42,082 nt of DNA, taken from assembly GCA_021768185.1 (NCBI GenBank), contig JAETNP010000019.1, forward strand, positions 1-42,082. The letters run 5' to 3'. Under the pieces are notes generated by a model. The model saw nothing but the letters and a program-made list of their open reading frames with translations, was not told the origin of the DNA and did no database searches. Shown here piece by piece: positions 33,455 to 41,547 of the stretch. Each line of letters begins with the position of its first letter. Position 1 is the stretch's first letter. Position numbers and translations under genes: made by a program. Source of the stretch: Oscillospiraceae bacterium. Lineage in GTDB: Bacteria > Bacillota > Clostridia > Oscillospirales > Oscillospiraceae.

Positions 33455-33522
33455 TTACATCACCTCCGGCGGGAAACGAGTGGGGAGAGCGCGGACGCGC
33501 CCTCCCCTTGTGGCTGTCCTCA

Positions 33523-33879
33523 TCAGCCGGTGATAAGGGTGAGGATCTCACGGGTGAAGGTGATGACAATGCCGCCAGCGATGGTGAGCATACCGTTGGC
33601 CCGCTGGGAGGGATCGTGGCTCTTGAGGGACAGGCCCAACTGGAGGATGCCGAAGCCCAGCAGGATCAGGCCGATGGCGCGGATCAGGGAAAAAATGAAA
33701 TCGCTCAGGTTTTCCACGATCTGCAGCGGGTCATCGGCGGCGAAGGCGGGGACGATCATGACGGCCATGGACAGCACCAGACAGGCGAAAACGGCGTAGG
33801 CCCGTTTGGCGCGGCGCTCAATCTTCCTCTGGCTCTCCAGGGTGTTCTGGGGCTTCTTCAGGTTCTTGGGGTTCTTCAT
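33523..33879 (-). CDS. Maff2-family small membrane protein
   Basis: 118 residues, start ATG after AAGGAGACTGAAGCCT. It has a basic N-terminus, a signal-like helix (AYAVFACLVLSMAVMIVPAFA), then LSDFIFSLIRAIGLILLGFG and the conserved SLKSHDPSQRANGMLTIAGG segment, ending in another helix. This matches the Maff2 family of Gram-positive conjugative elements, perhaps a pilin-like or channel component. It overlaps the end of the coupling-protein gene by 62 bp in another frame, so it is translationally coupled. Confidence 0.82.
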   Translation of the reverse strand: MKNPKNLKKPQNTLESQRKIERRAKRAYAVFACLVLSMAVMIVPAFAADDPLQIVENLSDFIFSLIRAIGLILLGFGILQLGLSLKSHDPSQRANGMLTIAGGIVITFTREILTLITG

Positions 33880-35662
33880 AGGCTTCAGTCTCCTTTTCTT
33901 CTTCGGACGTATCGTCCGTTATTTCAGCGAACAGCGATTCGCCGGGGAATTTCACTTCAGGCTTTTCCTGATGGTGGATGTAGGGCGGCCCGCCGCCGTC
34001 AATGGTGTGGCGGATGGCCGGGTGCTGGGTCAATTCATACTTGAGATCCATGACGGGTTTCGCACCCCGAATGAACAGGATGGCATAGCGGTTGTCCAAG
34101 CCTCGCACTTCATCTGGAGTGAGTAATTCGCGGCCGCTCATTTGAAAATTTGTCGAGTAGGAGCCGGATTTTCCCTTGGTCTGACCGTGGGTCCGGGTAT
34201 CAATCGTGGCTTTCCCAAGGGCCTCGGAAATGTACTTATGGGTTGCCGCTTCGTTGCCGCCAAGGTACAGAATGGTGTCACTGTTGCCCGGAATTGTCTC
34301 CCACGAATCCTTATATAACTCCTTGATTTGTGCCATATTTTGAATAATTGTACTTGCGGAAATATTCCGGGAACGCATGGTGGCCAGTTCACGGGTGAAA
34401 CCTGGGAGGGGCATGGCGGCGAACTCGTCCAGGATGAAGTGGACGTGGCAGGGCAGCGCCCCGTGGTGGATCTGGTCGGCGCTATAGTAGAGGGCCTGGA
34501 ACGCCTGGGCGTAGAGAAGGCTTACCAAAAAATTCAGGCTGTTGTCGTTGTCTGGGATGACGGCGTACAGTGCGCACTTCTGCTCCCCCAAAGTATACAA
34601 ATCCATATCGTCCCGGTCGGTGATGGCCTTGATCTGGGGCAGGTTGAAGGGGGCCAGCCGGACGGCGGCGGACACAAGGATGGATTTTGAGGTCTTGCCG
34701 GCCGCCATTTTGAAGACGTGATATTGCCGCACAGCCACGCTGGCAGGGTCCTCGCGCTCCATGGCCTGAAACAGCAGGTCCAGGGGCGAGACGTACTCCT
34801 CGTCCTCCTCCTTTACCTCGGCGTACTCCATCACCCGCAGCACCATGGAAAAGTTCTGTTCGTACTCCGGGGCCTCCTGCCACAGCATGAGGATAATCGC
34901 TTGCAGCAGAGCGGTTTCAGCCTTCGTCCAAAACGGATCGGACTCATGGCTGCCCTTGGGCGTGGTGGCCTGGATGAGATTGTTGACCAATCGCAGCACG
35001 TCCTTTTCGTCCCGCAGGTAGCGGAAAGGATTATAGCCATCGCTCTGCTCCAGGTTGACAAGATTCAGCACACGGATGTCATAACCCTGGCGTTTGAGGT
35101 AGCCGCCTGTGGCCAGCAGGACTTCGGATTTGGGGTCCGTGATCACATAATTGGTGTTGGCCTCCAGGATGTTTGGCTTCACATACGATCTCGATTTGCC
35201 AGCGCCGGAGCCGCCGATGACCAGCACGTTCAAGGAGCGGCGATGCTTGTGGGTGTCCAGCCCCAGGCGGACATTCCGGGTGAGCAGCTTGTTCTGCTTC
35301 TGAGCGAACATGGCGTTGACCTGCTGGGGCGTGGCCCAGGTAGCGGAGCCGTGTTCCTCGCCGTCCCGCGTCCGGCCCTGCTGGTCTGCGTAGAGGCAGA
35401 TGCCCATGATGTAGGCCCCGGTGCAGGCCAGGATGGTCACGAGGCTGTGTTCCGTCCACTGGATGCGGAAGGGGTGTTCCATCGCCGCCGTCAGGTTGCT
35501 GATGATCTCCGGCAGACCGCCGCCCAGGGATTGGGCGATGAGTAGCGCCGCCCACACGACCGGGATGTAGAGGAACAGGTAAACGGCCAGTTTACCTGTC
35601 CGGGATGATTGTTTCAGATTATCCTCACCTCCAAGAAATTCGGCGGCCCGGTGGATCTGCAC
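33818..35662 (-). CDS. VirD4/TraG-type coupling protein (T4CP)
   Basis: The frame opens at a GTG (35662) in a hairpin loop. A better initiation region is GGAGGTGAGGATAAT followed by CTG at 35617-35615, giving LKQSSRTGKLAVYLFLY, where homologues begin. Two N-terminal membrane helices (LAVYLFLYIPVVWAALLIA; VTILACTGAYIMGICLYA) precede Walker A GGSGAGKSRSYVKPN near residue 150 and Walker B-type HFILDEFAAMP near 400. It also has GNSDTILYLGGNE and the C-terminal ELLTPDEVRGLDNRYAILFI, and ends in a Glu/Pro-rich tail. It brings the relaxase-DNA complex to the secretion channel. Confidence 0.9.
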   Translation of the reverse strand: MQIHRAAEFLGGEDNLKQSSRTGKLAVYLFLYIPVVWAALLIAQSLGGGLPEIISNLTAAMEHPFRIQWTEHSLVTILACTGAYIMGICLYADQQGRTRDGEEHGSATWATPQQVNAMFAQKQNKLLTRNVRLGLDTHKHRRSLNVLVIGGSGAGKSRSYVKPNILEANTNYVITDPKSEVLLATGGYLKRQGYDIRVLNLVNLEQSDGYNPFRYLRDEKDVLRLVNNLIQATTPKGSHESDPFWTKAETALLQAIILMLWQEAPEYEQNFSMVLRVMEYAEVKEEDEEYVSPLDLLFQAMEREDPASVAVRQYHVFKMAAGKTSKSILVSAAVRLAPFNLPQIKAITDRDDMDLYTLGEQKCALYAVIPDNDNSLNFLVSLLYAQAFQALYYSADQIHHGALPCHVHFILDEFAAMPLPGFTRELATMRSRNISASTIIQNMAQIKELYKDSWETIPGNSDTILYLGGNEAATHKYISEALGKATIDTRTHGQTKGKSGSYSTNFQMSGRELLTPDEVRGLDNRYAILFIRGAKPVMDLKYELTQHPAIRHTIDGGGPPYIHHQEKPEVKFPGESLFAEITDDTSEEEKETEAYEEPQEPEEAPEHPGEPEED

Positions 35663-35682
35663 ATTGACAAATCCACCGGGCC
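35645..35682. promoter_or_regulatory. Perfect 12-bp hairpin over the coupling-protein gene start
   Basis: GGCCCGGTGGAT / ATCCACCGGGCC around a 14-nt loop. It holds the annotated GTG and lies just upstream of the GGAGGTGAGG ribosome site. Candidate attenuator or translation control element. Confidence 0.5.
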
Positions 35683-35779
35683 TGTGATACAGTAAGCGTG
35701 GTACTTCCCCGTAGCCCTAACGCACGTTTTTATTAGGACTTTGATCCTGCTTGTGCTGTGGTTGCGGGAAGTATCATTT

Positions 35780-36670
35780 TTATCTCGTTTTGGGCCTGTT
35801 TTTTACAACAGTTTTTACCTTATCTCTGGCCGGAGCGGACGGTTTCCTGCTCTGCGTCCGATACGCCTTGAGCCGCGCCTCTATGGACGGGCGCTCACTC
35901 GTCCCCCTCGTAGTGCCGCTCTCTTTGGGTATAGAGGAGCTGATTTTTATAGCGGGCGAGTCTCGTTCCGACCGAGAACCTTTTTTTGGCGTGTTCTCCT
36001 GACTGCGGGTCACAGGGGCCTCCTGGCGGCCCTGGGCGTCTGACCGTTGGGACACCTCCGGTTGGAGTCTCACCTGCCCCTGACGGCCCCTCACAGGCCC
36101 GGACACGGCCTTTTCCTTTGGGGGCGTCTGCCGTTCCTGCGGCTGTCTGGCCTTTTTGGGGGGCTGCTTTTCCCTGGATTGGGCCTGCCTGCCCTTCTCC
36201 TGGGGCGGACGCTCCCTCTCCGGGGCTGGACGCTCCGGCTGGAACACCTCCCGCCCCTGCTGCAACTCCCGCGCCGGTCTCCGTTCCGGCTCCGGGGGCG
36301 TTGTGTACAGGATGCGCTCGAAGATAGCGTTGGCCCGATCCAGCTCTGTTACGGGCAGGATCACGTCCATCAGCTTGCCGCGGTCATCCTTATCCTTGAT
36401 GACAGAAAATAACAGCTTGTGTTTTTTCGCCAGCTTTTTAAACTGCTTGTACTGCTGGGGCGTCATGGGGAACCGGCGCAGATCCCGCGTCTCCCGTAGC
36501 ATCTTGCCCATGTTCACCTTGCCGGAGAGGGTCTTGCGGTTGTGGGCCAGCGCCATGGTCAGGGCCAACAGGTTCTTCAGGGCCGAGCCGGACAGCCGGA
36601 TCATGACCTCCGTGCCGGACAGCATCATGCGTACCATCTGGTCAGCGGCTTCACCGCCTCCTATCGTCAT
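35780..36670 (-). CDS. PcfB/DUF3801-family conjugation protein
   Basis: 296 residues. The N-terminal 120 residues hold the DUF3801 features (EVMIRLSGSALKNLLALTMA, MLRETRDLRRFPMTPQQYKQ, KKHKLLFSVIKDKDDRGKLM). The rest is low-complexity and basic (Pro, Arg, Gln, Lys, Glu-rich repeats such as PERERPPQEKGRQ), probably disordered and nucleic-acid binding. PcfB in pCF10 helps load the relaxosome on the coupling protein. It overlaps the relaxase gene end by 20 bp and precedes the coupling-protein gene, in line with this role. Confidence 0.83.
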   Translation of the reverse strand: MTIGGGEAADQMVRMMLSGTEVMIRLSGSALKNLLALTMALAHNRKTLSGKVNMGKMLRETRDLRRFPMTPQQYKQFKKLAKKHKLLFSVIKDKDDRGKLMDVILPVTELDRANAIFERILYTTPPEPERRPARELQQGREVFQPERPAPERERPPQEKGRQAQSREKQPPKKARQPQERQTPPKEKAVSGPVRGRQGQVRLQPEVSQRSDAQGRQEAPVTRSQENTPKKGSRSERDSPAIKISSSIPKESGTTRGTSERPSIEARLKAYRTQSRKPSAPARDKVKTVVKNRPKTR

Positions 36671-38054
36671 CTCTGATCACCTCGTCTTTCATTTCAATTT
36701 TTTCGATATCTTTTTCCATCTGGGGCAGCCTGCTCTGGATCTCCCGGCACAGGGCCAGCTTTTTCCGCTCCGCCCGGATCTGACGGTTAATCTCCGCAAG
36801 CTGCTCATAAATTTCCGCCTTTTCTATCATAAACCTTTCTTTTGGAATGCCGCACTTCTCCAGCACCGCCACCGCCTCCATGTACCGGGTGTACTCCGCC
36901 TCCATGCCGGACAGCCCCTCCTCATAGCACTGCTTGGCGGGGGCCAGGGCCTCCGCATCGGCCAGGGCGGTGTACAGCCAGCGGCGCTTCTTCTTCCGCA
37001 CGTTGAGGATCGTCCGCTGCTTCATCAGATTGGCCAGCGTTTCCTCTGTGCGGGTCTGGAAGGCCGTCATGTCCGCCTGGGTGGTGATGGCGTTGTCCCG
37101 GAGGAACGCGAACTGCTCCCGGCAGCGTTCAAAGCGCATGACCTCCTGCCGGAGCTGGGGCGTCATCCGGGGCGGATACTGCCGTTTCTCAATCTTGCCC
37201 AGGATGTAAAGATAGTGAACATAGAGTGCCATAATCCCGGTATATTTCGGATGCTTTTTGTAGGGCTGGTAGCTGGCGTGATAGATCACCGCTGGCCTGC
37301 GTCCGGCCTCAATGTCCTCCAGGTTGCCTTGAATGGCGGCACGGATGCCGTCCTCGGTGAACAGGGGATTCTTCCGGCCTGGAATCATGAACCGCTCCTG
37401 CCCCCGCAGCCGAAAGCCCAGCCGGTTGCCGTGGCTGATCTCCCAGCCCTTATGCTCCATGAGCAGGAAGAAGTGGCCCAGGTCGTTGGCGTCCTGGATG
37501 GCCGAGCGCAGGTCCGTCTCCAGCATGGAGCGGAAGGTGGGCTGACCCTTGGACTGGCGCAGCCATTCAATGTAGCTGACCGCTTTGGAGGAGGCCCCCT
37601 GCATGATGACCGACAGCCCATGTTCCCGGCACAGCCTGTCCGAGATAGCCCGGATCTGACTGTAGTAGCTCTGGGTGTTGCTGTGGTACTTCTCTCCGGT
37701 CTCCATGTTTACAGAGTTGAAGATCAGGTGGGCGTGGATATGTTCTCTGTCCACATGGACTCCGATCACTGTTTCATAGCCTGGGAGGTGTTCTTCTGCG
37801 AACTCTTTTGCTATCTCCAGCGCCAACTCCGGGGTGATCTCTCCCGGCTTGAAGGACTGGATGATGTGGTAGTATTGCACACCATCCATCTTGCCGACAG
37901 CCCGCTTGGTGTCCAGCATCTGGCGGCACTCCCGGCCTGGGTCACAGTTCAGATGGGCGGTGAGGACACGCTCCTCGGTCTTGTCCCCGTTGAGGACGTA
38001 GTTGATTCCCACGTCCAGGCGGCCCTTCCGGGCGAGGATTTTCGTAACAGCCAT
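36651..38054 (-). CDS. MOBP-type relaxase (VirD2-like)
   Basis: 467 residues. The N-terminal 160 residues are a relaxase domain: MAVTKILARKGRLDVGINYV, with Tyr19 as a candidate nucleophile, YYHIIQSFKPGE, and the metal-binding HIHAHLIFNSV near residue 111. Then come a DNA-contact region with RFMIPGRKNPLF and a long helical C-terminus (RLPQMEKDIEKIEMK). It nicks at oriT, stays covalently bound and pilots the strand. Its ATG overlaps the MobC stop (TAATG), and the probable oriT lies just upstream of mobC. Confidence 0.9.
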   Translation of the reverse strand: MAVTKILARKGRLDVGINYVLNGDKTEERVLTAHLNCDPGRECRQMLDTKRAVGKMDGVQYYHIIQSFKPGEITPELALEIAKEFAEEHLPGYETVIGVHVDREHIHAHLIFNSVNMETGEKYHSNTQSYYSQIRAISDRLCREHGLSVIMQGASSKAVSYIEWLRQSKGQPTFRSMLETDLRSAIQDANDLGHFFLLMEHKGWEISHGNRLGFRLRGQERFMIPGRKNPLFTEDGIRAAIQGNLEDIEAGRRPAVIYHASYQPYKKHPKYTGIMALYVHYLYILGKIEKRQYPPRMTPQLRQEVMRFERCREQFAFLRDNAITTQADMTAFQTRTEETLANLMKQRTILNVRKKKRRWLYTALADAEALAPAKQCYEEGLSGMEAEYTRYMEAVAVLEKCGIPKERFMIEKAEIYEQLAEINRQIRAERKKLALCREIQSRLPQMEKDIEKIEMKDEVIRDDDRRR

Positions 38055-38362
38055 TATTTTTTCGCAATCTGATACATCAGCTCATAGACCTGATCCAGCA
38101 GGAACAGCCCATGCTTGGCGTCCTCGGCGCGGGCGATCCCGGCGTTGACGCTGCGGGCGATCTGGTTAATGTTATTGCCAATGTGGTGGATCTCCGTCCG
38201 CAGCTCCTTGATCTCCTGGGCGGGGCGGGCCTTGACCTCCCGCCCCAGGATAAGGCGGCGCAGATACGCTGTCTTGGAAAGTCCGCAGCGTCGGGCGTTG
38301 CTCTCCAAACGTTCTTTTTCCTCTTGGGAGAGCCGTAGGCAAATCTCATATTTTCTTGGCAT
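38054..38362 (-). CDS. mobC: MobC-family relaxosome accessory protein
   Basis: 102 residues from the ATG after AAAGGAGCGAGG (MPRKYEICLRLSQEEKERLE). The N-terminus is a ribbon-helix-helix type DNA-binding fold (CGLSKTAYLRRLILGREV). The conserved MobC segment EIHHIGNNINQIARSVNAG follows. MobC helps the relaxase melt and nick oriT. A longer start at 38398 lacks a site. Confidence 0.9.
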   Translation of the reverse strand: MPRKYEICLRLSQEEKERLESNARRCGLSKTAYLRRLILGREVKARPAQEIKELRTEIHHIGNNINQIARSVNAGIARAEDAKHGLFLLDQVYELMYQIAKK

Positions 38363-38412
38363 CCTCGCTCCTTTCTGCGGCAGTCGCCGCTGACTCATCC
38401 GCCCACAGGCGG

Positions 38413-38560
38413 CATCGGGGACAGGGGTATCCCCTGCAAGCGCGCAAAAGATATCTTTGCGCTATGCTTGCGCCGACACCGCCCAGGGGGCGGTGTCGGC
38501 CTCGGCCCCGCCAGCGGCGGGGCTTCGCTCCAAGCGGTAGGTTGATTGGAACGGGCGGGC
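38413..38560 (-). other. Probable origin of transfer (oriT)
   Basis: A non-coding interval of about 190 bp upstream of mobC, packed with inverted repeats: CAGGGG-TAT-CCCCTG (38422-38436); a nested repeat GCAAGC..GCGCAAA..TTTGCGC..GCTTGC (38436-38471); GCCGACACCGCCC / GGGCGGTGTCGGC (38472-38500); and GCCCCGCC / GGCGGGGC (about 38504-38523). The forward strand TATCCCCTGC resembles the MOBP nick consensus TATCCTG-C. Position and structure fit an oriT; the exact nick is uncertain. Confidence 0.6.
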
Positions 38561-38588
38561 GGCGCCCGCTCTCTCGAAGAGAAAATCA

Positions 38589-38984
38589 TCACCGCTCCCG
38601 CTGGCGCTGGGGCTGCCGGAGCTTCAGATCGTAGTGGTCTACCGGCACATCACGCAGATCCAGGCTCCGCTTTTCGGGGACATAGCACGAATACCGGGCG
38701 TAGTTGTAGCCTTGGCAGTCCACCAGGATACCGTCCCTGCGGCCCCTGGTGGTCACCAGCAGGCAGCGGGTCACCCCCTTGTCATAGCCCGTGAGGTTCT
38801 TATTGGGGATCAGGAAGGGCATATCCCGCAGCAAATTGGCAGAAAAGTCCCGGAACTGCTGGCCGGTCAGCTGGAGGATCTTGACCACCTCCACCTGGAT
38901 GGGCTTCATGGTCTTGTCCTCCATCAGCTCCTGGGCATGGCTGGCCTTGAAGAAGAAACAGCCGTTGATCGTTGATTTTGGCAA
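38589..38984 (-). CDS. ICE accessory protein of unknown function
   Basis: About 131 residues. The site GGGAGG is followed by an in-frame GTG immediately and a TTG 9 bp later; the TTG has the better spacing and gives (M)PKSTINGCFFFKASHAQE. The rest reads PIQVEVVKILQLTGQQFRDF, then a beta-rich part with TRCLLVTTRGRRDGILVDCQ and a basic tail. I do not recognise a function. It lies first before oriT and mobC and probably belongs to the accessory operon that begins off the right edge. Confidence 0.65.
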   Translation of the reverse strand: MPKSTINGCFFFKASHAQELMEDKTMKPIQVEVVKILQLTGQQFRDFSANLLRDMPFLIPNKNLTGYDKGVTRCLLVTTRGRRDGILVDCQGYNYARYSCYVPEKRSLDLRDVPVDHYDLKLRQPQRQRER

Positions 38985-39068
38985 AATTTTCACCTCCCGC
39001 TGGGTGTGATAGATTCACCTCGTTCTCTCAAAAAAGAGAGGCAGGGTGTCTTGTTGTCACCCTGCCGT

Positions 39069-39461
39069 CTACCGTTCCTGCATTGCTTTTCTGCTTTTCT
39101 GCCGTTCCCGCCGAACAGATGGCGGCAGGAGTTCGGCGGGCGGCGCGTCGGAGCGCAGCAGGCCCAGAAGGCTGTGCCGCGCCCCGATATTCGTTGCCGT
39201 GATCTCCCTGACGCACAGCCGCAGCCAGGGCATCGCCTCCGCCATCCGCTGGGTGAGGACAGCCACATCCAGCGCGGTCAGTTTGTCCGCAGAGACATAC
39301 ACGGAATACTGCCGCCGCTCAAAGCCGCTGGCCTCCATGAACTTCTGGATGTCCTTGTAGGCCCGCTTGAAAAATTGCGGGTCCCGGCCCGTTTCCTTGC
39401 GGGGATAGTGCTGTCTCAGCGCGTCCTGGCTCAGATCGAAGGTGATCTGCTTCCTGCTCAT
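39069..39461 (-). CDS. VapD-like protein (Cas2-like fold endoribonuclease family)
   Basis: 130 residues from MSRKQITFDL. The pattern fits VapD: FDL with its Asp at the N-terminus, RAYKDIQKFMEASGFERRQY followed by SVYVS, and a later LRLCVREITATNI strand. The C-terminal 30 residues are an additional basic tail (RRERQKSRKAMQER). VapD proteins are ribonucleases related to Cas2 and act as toxins in some bacteria. The gene starts 5 bp after the stop of the small gene at 39467, so it has a toxin-antitoxin-like pair layout. Confidence 0.65.
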   Translation of the reverse strand: MSRKQITFDLSQDALRQHYPRKETGRDPQFFKRAYKDIQKFMEASGFERRQYSVYVSADKLTALDVAVLTQRMAEAMPWLRLCVREITATNIGARHSLLGLLRSDAPPAELLPPSVRRERQKSRKAMQER

Positions 39462-39466
39462 TCCCA

Positions 39467-39769
39467 CTACACAGCACCCCGCGCCTTTCCGGCCTGGGCC
39501 AGCACGTCCTCCTCGCCGTCCTCATCCTGCCAGACGCAGGCGGTGGCGCAGGCCATGAACCAGTCCGAGCGCAGCAGAGACAGGATAATATCCCACATAC
39601 ACGCGAAGTCATCGCCGTGGCCCTTGTCCTGGAAGGACAGGGGGTCACCCTCGGAGACACAGGGCAGGCTGTGGGCGGCGAACAGGCTTTTTACCGTCCG
39701 GTGAACATCCTCCAGCGTGTGGCCTCGCCGCTCTACGGCGGCTTTGTCAAAGGAAAATTTCACTTTCAT
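39467..39769 (-). CDS. Small acidic partner gene upstream of the VapD-like gene
   Basis: 100 residues with a strong site (CAGGAGGTGTCGCAAA-ATG). It begins MKVKFSFDKAAVERRGHTLE and includes CVSEGDPLSFQDKGHGDDFA, then a helical CMWDIILSLLRSDWFMACAT and an acidic WQDEDGEEDVLA. No family is recognised. Position just upstream of the VapD-like gene suggests an antitoxin (VapX-like by arrangement, not by sequence). Confidence 0.6.
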   Translation of the reverse strand: MKVKFSFDKAAVERRGHTLEDVHRTVKSLFAAHSLPCVSEGDPLSFQDKGHGDDFACMWDIILSLLRSDWFMACATACVWQDEDGEEDVLAQAGKARGAV

Positions 39770-39854
39770 TTTGCGACACCTCCTGTTGTTTGGTAGCCCA
39801 CATCATACCGCACCTTTTTGACAATATCCAGATGAATCGGCAGACAGTTATCGG

Positions 39855-40583
39855 TCACGCCGCCTGGGCCAGCTCCTGGGCGATCCGCTCCCTGGCGAGG
39901 CGGGCGTACTCGTCTGTCACCTCAATGCCGGTGGCGGTGTAGCCCTCCAGCACGGCGGCCAGGACAGTGGTGCCGGACCCGGCGAAGGGGTCCAGGATGT
40001 GCCCGCCCGGCTCGGTGATTTTCACGATGTCCCGCATGAGCTGCAGGGGCTTCTCCGTCAGGTGGATGCGGTTCTGGGGGTTGCCGTACTTGAACACCCC
40101 CGGCAGGCAGGGGACGGGGCGGTTGATGGGCATATCGCCGTTGGAGCCCCAGACGATGTACTCGGCCTGCTGGCGGAAGCGGCCCTTCTGGGGGCGGGAG
40201 TTGCCCTTGTCCCAGACGGCGGTGCCGCGCCAGATCCAGCCTGCCCACTGGAGGGCGTCCGAGGCGGCGGGGAGCTGCCGCCAGTCAATGAACATACACA
40301 CCGGCGCTCCGGGCCTGCACAGCTTCCGGGCGTCCGCCAGCCACTCCGCCGCCCAGCGGGTCCAGGACCGCTGGTCCTTGGCGTCCCCCTCGAAGGGCGG
40401 GGGCGCGTGGTCCCCCATGCTGGAATACTTCTTGGCGGTGGACTTGTTCTTCTCCGCCTGGGTGCGGCCCCCGGAGGCGTAGGGCGGATCGGTGATGACG
40501 GCGTCGAAGGAGCCGGGGGAGAAGCCCCCCAGCAGCTTCAGGGCATCGCCCTGGATGATCTCCCACTTGGGATTATCGCTCAT
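39855..40583 (-). CDS. DNA methyltransferase (N6-adenine/N4-cytosine type)
   Basis: 242 residues from MSDNPKWEII after GAGGAACACAT; the frame extending to 40652 overlaps the upstream gene and is rejected. The catalytic motif DPPYASGG is near residue 33 and the AdoMet-binding DPFAGSGTT near 205, with HLTEKPLQLM just before it. This order (DPPY first) is that of beta-class methyltransferases. No restriction enzyme gene is adjacent, so it is probably an orphan enzyme that modifies the ICE or the host. It overlaps the end of the preceding gene by 11 bp. Confidence 0.88.
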   Translation of the reverse strand: MSDNPKWEIIQGDALKLLGGFSPGSFDAVITDPPYASGGRTQAEKNKSTAKKYSSMGDHAPPPFEGDAKDQRSWTRWAAEWLADARKLCRPGAPVCMFIDWRQLPAASDALQWAGWIWRGTAVWDKGNSRPQKGRFRQQAEYIVWGSNGDMPINRPVPCLPGVFKYGNPQNRIHLTEKPLQLMRDIVKITEPGGHILDPFAGSGTTVLAAVLEGYTATGIEVTDEYARLARERIAQELAQAA

Positions 40584-41547
40584 ATGTGTTCCTCGCTTTC
40601 TTCTTGTTAGATTTTTGGGGTATAGCAGGCGGAGACAGCTCTGTCTCCACATACTCGCTGATGATATTGAGGGCTTTGCTGTAGTCCCCGCAGGTGGTGA
40701 CGCGCTGGACCATGTGGCTGACCAGATCCCCCATGCCCGCCTCTTTCAGCAGCGAAGAGGCTTTGCCCATGACCGCAAAGATGTTGCCGTCCATTCCGAT
40801 CAGGCTCATGGTGGGCTTTTGTCTGGACGGCTGGTGCAGAAAGCCGCCCAGCCGGTTGGGGACATAGTCGGACAGCCATGTGCCGCCGTATCGGTCATGG
40901 GTCTGGATGCGCCACATGGCGAACTTCCCAATATTCAGCTCCGCGTCTCCGAAGGGAAACAGCAGACAGGTCACCCCATCGTGCCGGAAGGATACGACAT
41001 TCTCTAATTTGCTGCCACCCAGCAGAATGCCGGCCTCGGTTAGTTCCCGGTTGATGCCGTCCACCCACTCCTGGGGATCGCCGCCGCAGCCCTGGAGGAT
41101 GAGGCCCTCCTGATCCTCCATGTGCCGCAGGTCATCTGCGTTGATCTGTTTCACATCGCTCATGGGATTTTCCCTTTCTGCCAGATTCTCAGCCTGAACA
41201 GCGCCGCCCACGTCCTCCGGGGCCTGGGCAAGCTGCTCTTTTTCATACAGTTCTCTGTCACGGATTTCCCACAGCATATGGCCCATCTCCCCGCTGTGGT
41301 CGTAGCCAGTGATCTCGGACTCCCAATAGCCCCGCACAACCTCCAGCGGATTGTCAAACCGGAGCAGAAATTCCACATTCTCCTCATCGCAGGCATCCAG
41401 CAGCTCCTCATGGAGCTGCTGGGCGGCGGTGATCTCCGGGGCCATGGCAATTAGCTCAGAAACTGTTTTTTCATGAAGAGATTCTATAAAAGCTGTGTAG
41501 TTTTCATCCAGGCGTTTCTTCAGGGTGTCCTTCAGTTCACTGCTCAT
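40573..41547 (-). CDS. Two-part ICE protein with N-terminal DUF3848-like region
   Basis: 324 residues. Residues 1-110 are helical and resemble DUF3848 (LKKRLDENYTAFIESLHEKT, LLDACDEENVEFLLRFDNPL, VVRGYWESEI). After an acidic linker and an internal MSDVKQINADDLRHMED (about 128), a second region contains EAGILLGGSKLENVVSFRHD and NIGKFAMWRIQTHDRYGGTW, and ends in a Lys-rich tail. It may be a fusion of two ICE accessory proteins. It is coupled at both ends: 4-bp overlap with the gene before it and 11-bp overlap with the methyltransferase gene. Confidence 0.65.
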   Translation of the reverse strand: MSSELKDTLKKRLDENYTAFIESLHEKTVSELIAMAPEITAAQQLHEELLDACDEENVEFLLRFDNPLEVVRGYWESEITGYDHSGEMGHMLWEIRDRELYEKEQLAQAPEDVGGAVQAENLAERENPMSDVKQINADDLRHMEDQEGLILQGCGGDPQEWVDGINRELTEAGILLGGSKLENVVSFRHDGVTCLLFPFGDAELNIGKFAMWRIQTHDRYGGTWLSDYVPNRLGGFLHQPSRQKPTMSLIGMDGNIFAVMGKASSLLKEAGMGDLVSHMVQRVTTCGDYSKALNIISEYVETELSPPAIPQKSNKKKARNTYER

